32,834 nt of DNA. It comes from Candidatus Doudnabacteria bacterium RIFCSPHIGHO2_02_FULL_43_13b. GTDB taxonomy: Bacteria; Patescibacteriota; Doudnabacteria; UBA920; O2-02-FULL-48-8. Positions 23,640 through 30,626 of this stretch are shown here, piece by piece. The position numbers and the translations under genes are program-made. Under the pieces are notes generated by a model. The model worked only from the letters and a program-made list of their open reading frames with translations, had not been told where the DNA came from and did not search any database. The stretch's first letter is position 1, and each line of letters begins with the position of its first letter. The DNA is taken from positions 14,587-47,420 of the forward strand of contig MFER01000005.1 of the NCBI GenBank assembly GCA_001777655.1, written 5' to 3'.

Positions 23640-24371
23640 TTACTTCGCTACCGCAGCACCCTCAGTTTGAGTCATGATAGTTGTCGCCATTTGCGCGCGA
23701 CCTTCGTTAATCGCTTCCGACAAAGCTTGCGCCATGAACGTAATTACCTTGGTCGCGTCGTCATTTGATGGAATCACAAAATTAACTTTACTTGGATCAG
23801 AATTAGTGTCCACCAGACCAATAACTTTAATCTTACTTTGTCTAGCTTCTTCCACTGGGATATGATCATACTTTGTATCGAGAACGAAGATTGCTTCTGG
23901 CAATTTTTTCATCTCTTTGATGCCGGAAAAAAATGTCTTCATTTTATCGACTTCCCGGGCGATCATCAACTGCTCTTTCTTGGTATATTTTTTAATTTCA
24001 CCGTCAGCGATCATTTTTTCGTAACGCTCCATTTTCTTGATCGTTCTCTGAATAGTTCGAAAATTAGTAAACGTCCCGCCTAACCAGCGAGTGGTAACAT
24101 AAGGCATTCCACAGCTTTCGGCCGCTTTTTTCACTTCTTCTTTCGCCTGCCGCTTCGTCCCCACAAATAAGATCACACCGCCCCGGCTAGCTATGTCTTT
24201 GGCAAAATTTATAGCTTCAATTAATTTCTGCCGGCTTTTCTCCAAATCCAAAATATGAATCCCGTTACGGGTCGTGAAGATGTAGGTCGCCATTTTTGGG
24301 TTCCATAAACTCTTTTTATGCCCGAAATGCACGCCAACTTTTAACATGTCCATCAATGCGATGGGTTGCAT
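23640..24371 (-). CDS. rpsB: 30S ribosomal protein S2
   Basis: A 243-residue S2 with the expected motifs: VGVHFGHKKSLWNPKMATYI, NGIHILDLEKSRQKL, FVGTKRQAKEEV, RWLGGTFTNFRTI, PEAIFVLDTKYDHIPVEEA and GLVDTNSDPSKVNFVIPSND. The C-terminus is short and Ala-rich. It heads the rpsB-tsf unit behind a roughly 215-nt structured leader (24372-24586), which suggests S2 feedback control. Confidence 0.97.
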   Translation of the reverse strand: MQPIALMDMLKVGVHFGHKKSLWNPKMATYIFTTRNGIHILDLEKSRQKLIEAINFAKDIASRGGVILFVGTKRQAKEEVKKAAESCGMPYVTTRWLGGTFTNFRTIQRTIKKMERYEKMIADGEIKKYTKKEQLMIAREVDKMKTFFSGIKEMKKLPEAIFVLDTKYDHIPVEEARQSKIKVIGLVDTNSDPSKVNFVIPSNDDATKVITFMAQALSEAINEGRAQMATTIMTQTEGAAVAK

Positions 24372-24586
24372 TTGGTTTATCGAGGGTTAGTTTAAGCCTT
24401 TCAGAGGGGGCTTTTATTCCTCGTCCTTATACTTCTACTTTTATCATCTGACTTGAGGATCCCTAAGGTTCATTGCCTTGATCCTTAAGAACAGGGCCCA
24501 AGTCATCCACCACCGCCAAAAAGCGGGGTCCCGCCTGCAATTAATAATTAAATATAGTGGCGGGAAAAGTATGTAAAATTAGTTGC
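24372..24586 (-). promoter_or_regulatory. Structured rpsB leader RNA, possible S2 autoregulatory element
   Basis: Transcription from 24594-24622 gives a leader of about 215 nt without an ORF of note. It can fold into a long central arm: TGACTTG pairs with CAAGTCA, and within it AGGATC pairs with GATCCT and AAGG with CCTT. A GC-rich CCCGCC/GGCGGG pairing lies upstream. The bulged rod also recalls 6S RNA, but the position before rpsB favours a ribosomal-protein leader. No known family was matched with confidence. Confidence 0.4.
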
Positions 24587-24593
24587 ATAAGCA

Positions 24594-24622
24594 AGTTTAA
24601 CACAAATCAGTAAGTTTAACAA
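24594..24622 (-). promoter_or_regulatory. rpsB promoter TTGTTA-17-TAAACT
   Basis: On the minus strand TTGTTA (24622-24617), 17 nt, TAAACT (24599-24594). It is back-to-back with the rpmE promoter at 24673-24701. Confidence 0.6.
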
Positions 24623-24672
24623 GGCTGACATTTTTGCTCTTTTATAAAAAGAAGCCGATAACCAGACAGCCC

Positions 24673-24701
24673 TTGTCTTGTCAACCAATTTATGCTAATA
24701 T
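24673..24701 (+). promoter_or_regulatory. rpmE promoter TTGTCT-17-TAATAT
   Basis: TTGTCT (24673-24678), 17 nt, TAATAT (24696-24701). The transcript should begin near 24708 and include the whole repeat element at 24715-24820 as its leader. Confidence 0.65.
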
Positions 24702-24714
24702 TTCGTGGCAATGA

Positions 24715-24820
24715 ATCCCGTTAGAAATAGTCATTAGCGACTATTATTACTAACTAATACCCTAGCGGGATAAAATATAAATAAGCGAATTTATTAACTA
24801 ATCAAAATTTCTAACGGGAT
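24715..24820. repeat. Repeat element with 14-bp inverted ends ATCCCGTTAGAAAT, copy 3
   Basis: Perfect ends ATCCCGTTAGAAAT and ATTTCTAACGGGAT, 106 nt in all, the same length as the copy at 8988-9093. It shares TTTATTAACTAATC near one end with that copy. An inner partial end, CCCTAGCGGGAT, gives an alternative shorter hairpin. Its last two bases are the A and T of the rpmE start codon. Confidence 0.7.
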
Positions 24821-25067
24821 GAAAGATAATCTTCACCCACAATATTTTACGAATGCCAAGGTGGTTTGCGCCTGCGGCAACTCTTTTATTACCGGTTCCA
24901 CGAAACAGGAACTGCGAGTTGAAATTTGCTATAATTGCCATCCTTTTTATACAGGAAAGCAACACTTGCTGGATACCGCAGGTACTATTGATAAGTTCAA
25001 AAAACGCAGCTCCAAAGCCGCGGAACTTAAATCCAAGCGGATTGCCAAAAAACTTCATCCTGCTTAA
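24819..25067 (+). CDS. rpmE: 50S ribosomal protein L31
   Basis: An 82-residue L31 with the zinc-type Cys pairs (VCACGNSF and ICYNCHPF) and the typical [20 protein letters not shown] segment, plus a basic tail. The start codon is built from the last two bases of a repeat element and the following G, so the element supplies the complete leader and any ribosome site (GGGAT is no good match). It probably heads an rpmE-prfA-prmC transcript. Confidence 0.96.
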   Translation: MKDNLHPQYFTNAKVVCACGNSFITGSTKQELRVEICYNCHPFYTGKQHLLDTAGTIDKFKKRSSKAAELKSKRIAKKLHPA

Positions 25068-25127
25068 GATTACAAGGGACGCTTTTTAAGATACAATTGT
25101 TTTAAGGGCGTCTATTTATTTACTTTC

Positions 25128-25232
25128 GTCATTGCGAGCGATTGCTCTAATAATAAGAGTTTGCCTAGGCAATCGCGAAGCAATCTCAACTTTTGGTTAG
25201 ATTGCCTCGTCGCTTATGCTCCTCGCAATGAC
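25128..25232. repeat. GTCATTGCGAG-type palindromic repeat before prfA
   Basis: It begins GTCATTGCGAG and ends CTCGCAATGAC, perfect ends of a 105-nt composite palindrome containing GCGAAGCAATCT and AGATTGCCTCGTCGC. The same family lies inside prmC twice. An open reading frame joined to prfA runs through it, but that is incidental. Confidence 0.8.
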
Positions 25233-25247
25233 AATATCAAACCCTCT

Positions 25248-26300
25248 ATGCACCTCAAGCATTCCATTATCAAAAAAGAATACGCGGAAATATCCGAAAA
25301 ACTCAGCCAAACCACTGATCGAGACGAGATAAAAAATCTGGGCCGGAGACAATCGGAACTGCTGCCGTTGGTTCAAAAAATTGAACAATTAGAAACACTC
25401 AACAGAGAAATTGAGGAGCATCAAAAAATCTTAGGTGAAAACTCCGAATTATCCGAAATTGCGAAAACCGAATTGCCTGATCTTTATGCAAAACAACAGG
25501 CCTTGGAGAATGAAATCACGACAGCAATGTTATCCAAAAACCCGTATGATGAAAAAGACATCATTATGGAAATTCGCGCTGGCGCTGGCGGTGACGAATC
25601 TGGGTTATTTGCCGCGGAACTTTTTCGGATGTACTCGAAGGCTGCGGAAAAATTAAATTTCAAAACCCATATTTTATCATCCAGTCGCACTTCGATCGGA
25701 GGATTTAAAGAAATAATCTTCGAAATCAATGGCCGGGGTGCTTATTCCAAATTTAAGTATGAATCAGGGGTGCACCGCGTGCAACGAGTGCCGGAAACTG
25801 AAAAATCCGGACGGGTTCACACTTCGACGGTGACGGTTGCTGTTATGCCTGAAATTGAGGAAATGGATTTTAAAATCGACCCTAAGGATCTGAAAATCGA
25901 AGCCACCACTTCGTCAGGTCATGGCGGCCAATCCGTTAACACCACTTATTCCGCGATTCGCTTAACCCACATCCCCACTGGAACTCAAGTCGTTATTCAG
26001 GATGAACGAAGCCAGTCCCAAAACAAAGAAAAAGCCATGAATATCATGCGGGCCCGCCTAAAAGCCTTGGAAGAAGAACGAAAAACGAAAGAGTTGAGGG
26101 ATAAACGAAGATCGCAAATTGGGACAGGAGACAGATCGGAAAAAATCAGGACATATAATTTTCCCCAGGACCGCATCACTGACCACCGCATCAATCAAAA
26201 TTGGAGTCAAATCCAAACCATCATGAACGGTGATCTGGGCCAAATCACCGACGCTATGATTGCCGAAGACCAGAAACGACAGTTGCAGAAATTGACCTAA
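25248..26300 (+). CDS. prfA: Peptide chain release factor 1
   Basis: RF1 reads UAA and UAG and releases the finished peptide. The 350-residue protein has the helical N-terminal domain, the [15 protein letters not shown] segment, [20 protein letters not shown], the catalytic GGQ at about residues 226-228 ([12 protein letters not shown]) and [12 protein letters not shown]. An in-frame start at 25161 would add translated repeat DNA, so ATG 25248 ([12 protein letters not shown]) is used. It precedes prmC, whose product methylates the GGQ glutamine. Confidence 0.96.
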   Translation: MHLKHSIIKKEYAEISEKLSQTTDRDEIKNLGRRQSELLPLVQKIEQLETLNREIEEHQKILGENSELSEIAKTELPDLYAKQQALENEITTAMLSKNPYDEKDIIMEIRAGAGGDESGLFAAELFRMYSKAAEKLNFKTHILSSSRTSIGGFKEIIFEINGRGAYSKFKYESGVHRVQRVPETEKSGRVHTSTVTVAVMPEIEEMDFKIDPKDLKIEATTSSGHGGQSVNTTYSAIRLTHIPTGTQVVIQDERSQSQNKEKAMNIMRARLKALEEERKTKELRDKRRSQIGTGDRSEKIRTYNFPQDRITDHRINQNWSQIQTIMNGDLGQITDAMIAEDQKRQLQKLT

Positions 26301-26412
26301 TTGACCTAATTTCTAAACCTTGGGGCTTGGGACTTGGTACTTATTTAGATCAATTAGAAATTATCATGCCAGAGGCAGATCCGCCTCCGGCGGAGAATAA
26401 TTAGAAATTTTT

Positions 26413-27372
26413 ATGACCCTCAATGAATTGATTAGTTTTGGCACGACAAAATTATCGAAAACCTCTGACTCGGCCACTCTCGACAGTGAGGTGCTTTTGG
26501 CTTATGTTTTAAAAAAACCGAAAGAATATTTATCTGCTAACCCTAAACAATTTTTGCTCAGTAATAAGCTCAGTAAATATAAACGATTAATCGATCAACG
26601 CGCCAAGGGCTGGCCGGTAGCTTATTTGACTGGCCACAAAGAATTCTTTGGCTTAGATTTTATCTTGGACAAAAACGTGCTTATCCCACGTCCAGAAACT
26701 GAAAGCCTAGTCGAATTAGTGCTCGAAAAAATCAAAGATAAAAAAACAAAAATAAAAATTTTGGATATCGGCACTGGCTCAGGCAATATTATTGTTGCGC
26801 TAGCAAAAGTGCTTAGTTTTGTCTTTGCGAGCGGAGCGAAGCAATCTCATTCTCGGGTCGAGATTGCTTCGTCGCTACGCTCCTCGCAAAGACAACTTTT
26901 CTTCGCCTCTGATATTTCCACTGCCTCCTTACGAGTTGCCCGCCAAAACGCTAAGCGCCATAAAGTTAAAATCAATTTCAAAACAGGCGATCTATTGAAA
27001 CCTTGGAAAAACCAGTCCTTCGATATTATCGTTGCTAATCTACCCTACTTGGCCAGAAAAACCGATCCATCAACTAAGTTTGAACCAAAAACAGCCTTAG
27101 TGGCAAAAAACCAAGGCCTAGCACTTTACGAGGAGCTATTTAAATCCATTGCGAGGAGCGAAGCGACGCGGCAATCTTTCATAAGATCGCCACGCGACCT
27201 TCGGTCGCTCGCGATGGTTAAAAATACTCTACCCGCTTTTGTCTTCGTCGAAATCGGACATAACCAAGCAACCCAAATTAAAAGCCTGGCCAAAAAATGC
27301 TTACCAGGCTTTCAGGTCACTTTTTTCAAAGATTTATCAGATCGGGTTCGTTATTGCCAATTGCAAAAATAG
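26413..27372 (+). CDS. prmC: Release factor glutamine methyltransferase with two in-frame palindrome insertions
   Basis: PrmC methylates the GGQ glutamine of release factors with SAM. The 319-residue protein is longer than the usual size of about 280. It shows PVAYLTGHKEFFGLDF, PRPETESLVELVL, the SAM loop LDIGTGSGNI and the substrate motif as NLPYL, where NPPY is usual. Two extra segments (residues about 137-161 and 245-268) are encoded by palindromic repeats at 26821-26893 and 27146-27217; both fall in surface loops of the fold and keep the frame, so the enzyme may still work. The stop is 1 nt from the converging rplY stop. Confidence 0.93.
   Translation: MTLNELISFGTTKLSKTSDSATLDSEVLLAYVLKKPKEYLSANPKQFLLSNKLSKYKRLIDQRAKGWPVAYLTGHKEFFGLDFILDKNVLIPRPETESLVELVLEKIKDKKTKIKILDIGTGSGNIIVALAKVLSFVFASGAKQSHSRVEIASSLRSSQRQLFFASDISTASLRVARQNAKRHKVKINFKTGDLLKPWKNQSFDIIVANLPYLARKTDPSTKFEPKTALVAKNQGLALYEELFKSIARSEATRQSFIRSPRDLRSLAMVKNTLPAFVFVEIGHNQATQIKSLAKKCLPGFQVTFFKDLSDRVRYCQLQK
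26821..26893. repeat. In-frame palindromic repeat inside prmC, first
   Basis: Perfect outer arms GTCTTTGCGAG and CTCGCAAAGAC, inner arms GCGAAGCAATCT and AGATTGCTTCGTCGC. It encodes about 24 residues of PrmC, between the SAM-binding helix and the FASDIS strand. Same family as the element at 25128-25232. Confidence 0.85.
27146..27217. repeat. In-frame palindromic repeat inside prmC, second
   Basis: Imperfect outer arms CCATTGCGAG and CTCGCGATGG enclose AGCGAAGCGACGCGG and GACCTTCGGTC. It encodes ARSEATRQS and RDLRSLAM-like residues between YEELFKSI and LPAFVFVEIG of PrmC. Same family as the first. Confidence 0.8.
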
Positions 27373-27373
27373 C

Positions 27374-28099
27374 TTATTCTTTTTTCTCGATCTTCTCAGG
27401 TTTTTCGGCCTTGGCGGCGGGCTTTTCAGCTTTGCCTTCCTCGCCTTCGGCCGCTGCTTCTGCGGTTACTTCTGGTTTGACCACGCCTTCAACTGCAGTA
27501 ACGTCTTCTTTGACTTCTTCTTCCAAGGCTTTGAGTTCTTCTTCAGTTCGAGGCGGCGCAATGTTAGCGACTACTTCCTCTGGGTTTGCCAAAATAGTAA
27601 CGCGGGCGGAAACTCCAAGCGCTGAAACTCGAATCGCATCCTCGAAAGTTGCCAGCGATGTGATGTCTACTTCAATTGAATGGGGCAAATCAGCCGGGAG
27701 ACATTCGACTTCGATATCGTTCAAATTTTTTACCAAGGTGCCGCCCATGGCTTTAACCGCGGGCGAATCACCGTAAAAATGCAGAGGGATTCGAACCTTA
27801 ATTTTTTCTGTCATATCCACGGCATAAAAATCAACATGGATGGGCTGCCCAGTAAGATAATGGTTTTGCACCTCATGAATCAGCACCGGTTGAGTTTTAC
27901 CATCAACGACTAGATTAACGATAGTGCTTTCTCCGGCCATCTTAAATGCCTTGGCAAAATCTTTTTCATTCAATTCAATTGGTTGGTTATCAACTTCGTG
28001 ACCATACAAAACAGCCGGCAGTTTGCCGCTCTTGCGAAGCGCATTGACTTTCCTGCCTGTTACTACCCGTTTAGTTGCTTGGATTAAAATTTGTTCCAT
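27374..28099 (-). CDS. rplY: 50S ribosomal protein L25 (general stress protein CTC type)
   Basis: L25 binds 5S rRNA. The 241-residue protein is of the long CTC type: the N-terminal 5S-binding domain (ALRKSGKLPAVLYGHEVDNQ, VLIHEVQNHYLTGQPIHVDF) and the C-terminal beta domain (DLPHSIEVDITSLATFEDAI). A low-complexity tail of Glu, Ala, Lys and Val of about 60 residues follows. It converges on prmC with 1 nt between stops and no visible terminator. The promoter at 28261-28289 gives a leader made mainly of an inverted repeat. Confidence 0.95.
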   Translation of the reverse strand: MEQILIQATKRVVTGRKVNALRKSGKLPAVLYGHEVDNQPIELNEKDFAKAFKMAGESTIVNLVVDGKTQPVLIHEVQNHYLTGQPIHVDFYAVDMTEKIKVRIPLHFYGDSPAVKAMGGTLVKNLNDIEVECLPADLPHSIEVDITSLATFEDAIRVSALGVSARVTILANPEEVVANIAPPRTEEELKALEEEVKEDVTAVEGVVKPEVTAEAAAEGEEGKAEKPAAKAEKPEKIEKKE

Positions 28100-28100
28100 A

Positions 28101-28236
28101 CCCAGTAGTGAAAATTTGATTAATAGTTAATAATTTATTTTATTTAACGCAATTGTTGCGCCAAAAGTAGAAATTCGATTCAGTGCTTTTGATCTTCATC
28201 CTGCCTGCGGCGGGATATCAAATTTCTACTACTGGG
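28101..28236. repeat. Inverted repeat, CAGTAGT family, copy B
   Basis: The ends CCCAGTAGTGAAAATTTGAT and ATCAAATTTCTACTACTGGG are near-perfect reverse complements, 136 nt in all. Inside, GTAGAAATTCGAT repeats the arm of the element at 127-185. It abuts the rplY start codon and makes up most of its leader. Confidence 0.65.
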
Positions 28237-28260
28237 CATAAATAAAATTAGCTGCTCAAA

Positions 28261-28289
28261 AGTATAGCAGCAAAAACACTAAACGTCAA
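28261..28289 (-). promoter_or_regulatory. rplY promoter TTGACG-17-TATACT with extended -10
   Basis: On the minus strand TTGACG (28289-28284), 17 nt, TGC-TATACT (28266-28261). The leader of about 155 nt includes the repeat at 28101-28236. Confidence 0.8.
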
Positions 28290-28293
28290 TCCT

Positions 28294-28650
28294 TTATTTC
28301 AATAAAGTCCGAAAATCCCCGTCGAACGATTTTAAAAACTCATGGGTCGCAAGAACATCGTCGGAAGAAATCGGCCGGATATTTTTAAACTTTGAGGTAT
28401 CGTGCGAAGTCAGATCGGTAACCATGCCGATGGAGAAAATCTCAGGACCATCAATGGCGATTGAGAAGACAACCGAACTTTTACAACGAGCGCAATCCGT
28501 GTGCACCAACAAATTTCGGCCCAAAATTGATCTTTCTTCCCCACTATCAATTACCCTAGTTTGATCCGCGCTGTATTTATGCCCGCAGACGGGACAGCGC
28601 AGAATATAGGCAAGCCACTGAATAATTTTGTTGAAATCAAACTTTGGCAT
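28294..28650 (-). CDS. Zinc-ribbon protein (118 aa), unknown
   Basis: A 118-residue soluble protein with two Cys pairs, CPVCGHKY (about residue 19) and CARCKSS (about residue 53), which can form one zinc ribbon. A C-terminal helical stretch has ISSDDVLATHEFLKSF. Proteins of this layout are met in candidate-phylum genomes, but I know no assigned role; nucleic-acid or protein binding is likely. It has its own promoter (28662-28690), and its stop is next to the -35 box of rplY. Confidence 0.7.
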   Translation of the reverse strand: MPKFDFNKIIQWLAYILRCPVCGHKYSADQTRVIDSGEERSILGRNLLVHTDCARCKSSVVFSIAIDGPEIFSIGMVTDLTSHDTSKFKNIRPISSDDVLATHEFLKSFDGDFRTLLK

Positions 28651-28661
28651 CTGTTATCTAT

Positions 28662-28690
28662 ATTCTAAAGCTGATTTATTCAATCGTCAA
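28662..28690 (-). promoter_or_regulatory. Promoter TTGACG-17-TAGAAT
   Basis: On the minus strand TTGACG (28690-28685), 17 nt, TAGAAT (28667-28662), 11 nt before the ATG at 28650. The expected leader is only a few nt. Confidence 0.7.
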
Positions 28691-28705
28691 TCAAACCATT
28701 AAACG

Positions 28706-29821
28706 CTAAAATCTTACGGCTTTCTGACGGGCGACCACGCTTTGGATCAACCCTAATGCCAACATGGTCGAGACAAGTGAGCTGCCACCATAACTGATGA
28801 GGGGAAGCGGAATGCCAGTCACTGGAGCTAAGCCGATATTCATCCCGATATTTATCAAAACTTGCGTTAACAACATAAAGAAAATCCCTAATGATAAATA
28901 CATGCCAAAATTATCTCTGGCGTGTTTTATGATTTTAACCAGTCGAACAAAAATTACCCCAAACATCGTGATGATAAACGCGCTGCCCAACAGCCCTAAC
29001 TCTTCCGCCGTTGAAGCAAAAATAAAATCTGTCTGGCGTTCCGGTAAAAATTTCAACTGGGATTGCAGTCCCCTTCCCAATCCTCGACCGGTAATGCTGC
29101 CCGAACCAACTGAGATTATTGATTGAATAACATTGTAGCCGCTGCCCTGCGGGTCTTGGTTCGGATCCAAAAATGTATAAATTCGATCCTTCTGATAATC
29201 CTGCAAAATAAAAGCCCAAAAAAACACTGAAAGCAGACTTAAGATTAACAAAAGCACGACCAGATGTTTTTTGCTCATTCTCGAAAACAAGAGCATTAAT
29301 AACCAGGTGAAAAAAATCACGAGCGTTGATCCCAAATCTGGCTCGATTAAAATAAAAAATACAGGAATACCGACGTAAAGCGCTGATAAAAGTACGTACC
29401 GCCAATCTTTCAACTTCTCCCCGCTTTCGGCCAAAAACTTCGCCATAATAATCACCATAATCAATTTCGCGAATTCAGCCGGCTGGATCCGAAAAATTCC
29501 CAAATCAATCCAGCGCGTGGATCCCCGAATCGAAGGCCCAAAAAACCAAACTCCTAAAAGCGCCAAAAGAATAATCAGATATAAAACCCCGCTAATTTTT
29601 TTGATTTTCCGGTAATCAAAAAAGGCCAAACCCAGCATCCCCAAAAAACCTAAAACCGCAAACACAATTTGTCGAAGCATCAGGTTGGTGGAACTCTCCA
29701 AAGTTGTGGAGTAAATCATGACCAAACCTAAAATCAGCAGCAAAAGACTGCTTGAAAAAATATATAAATCAAAATGGAGAAATCCCCGCCTCTGTAGTAA
29801 TAATTTTACGGTCGAAAACAT
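28706..29821 (-). CDS. rodA: SEDS-family peptidoglycan polymerase, RodA/FtsW type
   Basis: RodA and FtsW polymerise glycan strands from lipid II together with a class B penicillin-binding protein. This 371-residue protein has about ten membrane helices and the family motifs GSTRWIDLGIFRIQPAEFAK, EPDLGST with the catalytic-region Asp, FLPERQTDFIFA, EELGLLGS and GIPLPLISYGGSS. The overall length and lack of long tails favour RodA over FtsW, though the choice is not firm. The ATG lies 53 nt inside the upstream gene; a downstream TTG is possible. Confidence 0.88.
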   Translation of the reverse strand: MFSTVKLLLQRRGFLHFDLYIFSSSLLLLILGLVMIYSTTLESSTNLMLRQIVFAVLGFLGMLGLAFFDYRKIKKISGVLYLIILLALLGVWFFGPSIRGSTRWIDLGIFRIQPAEFAKLIMVIIMAKFLAESGEKLKDWRYVLLSALYVGIPVFFILIEPDLGSTLVIFFTWLLMLLFSRMSKKHLVVLLLILSLLSVFFWAFILQDYQKDRIYTFLDPNQDPQGSGYNVIQSIISVGSGSITGRGLGRGLQSQLKFLPERQTDFIFASTAEELGLLGSAFIITMFGVIFVRLVKIIKHARDNFGMYLSLGIFFMLLTQVLINIGMNIGLAPVTGIPLPLISYGGSSLVSTMLALGLIQSVVARQKAVRF

Positions 29822-30599
29822 TGATTTCTGGATTAATTTCTGCCCGAATCGCTTCCGCTATGCCACTCGGCCAAGAATATTGAAAACTTCTGGTTTCCGA
29901 AGCGCTGACATCGTTAACATAGGTAAAATTAACAGCGATAATTTCATTTCGACTATTAAACACAGCCACTGGAAGATCTACTTGTTTTAAAATGAATGGA
30001 CTTAGGTTTTTAAAAGCGGATGAAACAATCAAACCGTCCTGATTGTTCTGCAAACTAGTCCTTTCAATATCGAAATTCAATGACAATTCCGGTTTATGAA
30101 CAAAATGACTGTCAGCCAAACTTATCACCAACTCATCAGGTTTGGTTGGAGATGTAAATCTTGGGAGTATTACCAGTTTTTCCGATGCCGGTAAAATAAA
30201 AGTCGTTCGGCTTGCTTGGTTTATGATCGTCCCACCAAATGTTTTAAACTGTACGGTATATGTCTGGTTGGGCACGCCCCATTCCAATTCGATGTTTCTA
30301 ATTTTAAAATAACCCGAATAGGTTTGATCAGGTCCGCCAGTGGGCGAAGTAGACAGTGTAAAAATTTTTTTATCTATCACCTGTAATGGTTCTTTGGCTT
30401 GTAACGTATAAATAATTGCCGGTCCAGTATAGCTTCCTACCATTGCTTCGATGAAAAGAAACCTGATCACAAAATATCCAGGGATAGCTGAAATTAAACA
30501 AACCAAAAGCCCATACCACCAAATTTTTTTAACTGGGGCCAGTTTGTCGCCGATTAGAATAAAAAACTCCTGAATCCGTTCATTATCCGTAAATGCCAT
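29769..30599 (-). CDS. Single-pass membrane protein with external beta-rich domain (276 aa), unknown
   Basis: A short cytoplasmic start (NERIQEFFILIGDKL) is followed by one membrane helix (WWYGLLVCLISAIPGYFVIRF, about residues 27-47) and a large external region rich in beta strands. Two similar blocks (around YTVQFKTFGGTIINQASRT and VAVFNSRNEIIAVNFTYVND) suggest immunoglobulin-like or late-embryogenesis-like strands. It ends with TGA, the one clear TGA stop I saw, overlapping rodA by 53 nt. Close coupling with rodA hints at a cell-wall role. No family is recognised. Confidence 0.6.
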   Translation of the reverse strand: MAFTDNERIQEFFILIGDKLAPVKKIWWYGLLVCLISAIPGYFVIRFLFIEAMVGSYTGPAIIYTLQAKEPLQVIDKKIFTLSTSPTGGPDQTYSGYFKIRNIELEWGVPNQTYTVQFKTFGGTIINQASRTTFILPASEKLVILPRFTSPTKPDELVISLADSHFVHKPELSLNFDIERTSLQNNQDGLIVSSAFKNLSPFILKQVDLPVAVFNSRNEIIAVNFTYVNDVSASETRSFQYSWPSGIAEAIRAEINPEINVFDRKIITTEAGISPF

Positions 30600-30626
30600 G
30601 TTTATGTTTTTTTAAATTTAATGTAT

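Noticed and set aside
24372-24586. rpsB leader as a firm 6S RNA
   Set aside because: The rod-like fold is suggestive, but the position directly before rpsB and the lack of a recognised central bubble sequence make this too weak to claim.
25161-25247. Longer N-terminus for release factor 1
   Set aside because: The extra residues are translated palindromic repeat DNA, and ATG 25248 gives the normal family start.
8988-28236. Repeats as a CRISPR array
   Set aside because: The repeats are dispersed, palindromic and single at each place, with no regular spacers and no cas genes.
29769-29821. TGA as a recoded codon, as in some candidate phyla with an altered code
   Set aside because: TGA at 29769-29771 ends the frame just inside rodA as a normal overlap would, and none of the conserved motifs of other genes needs an in-frame TGA.
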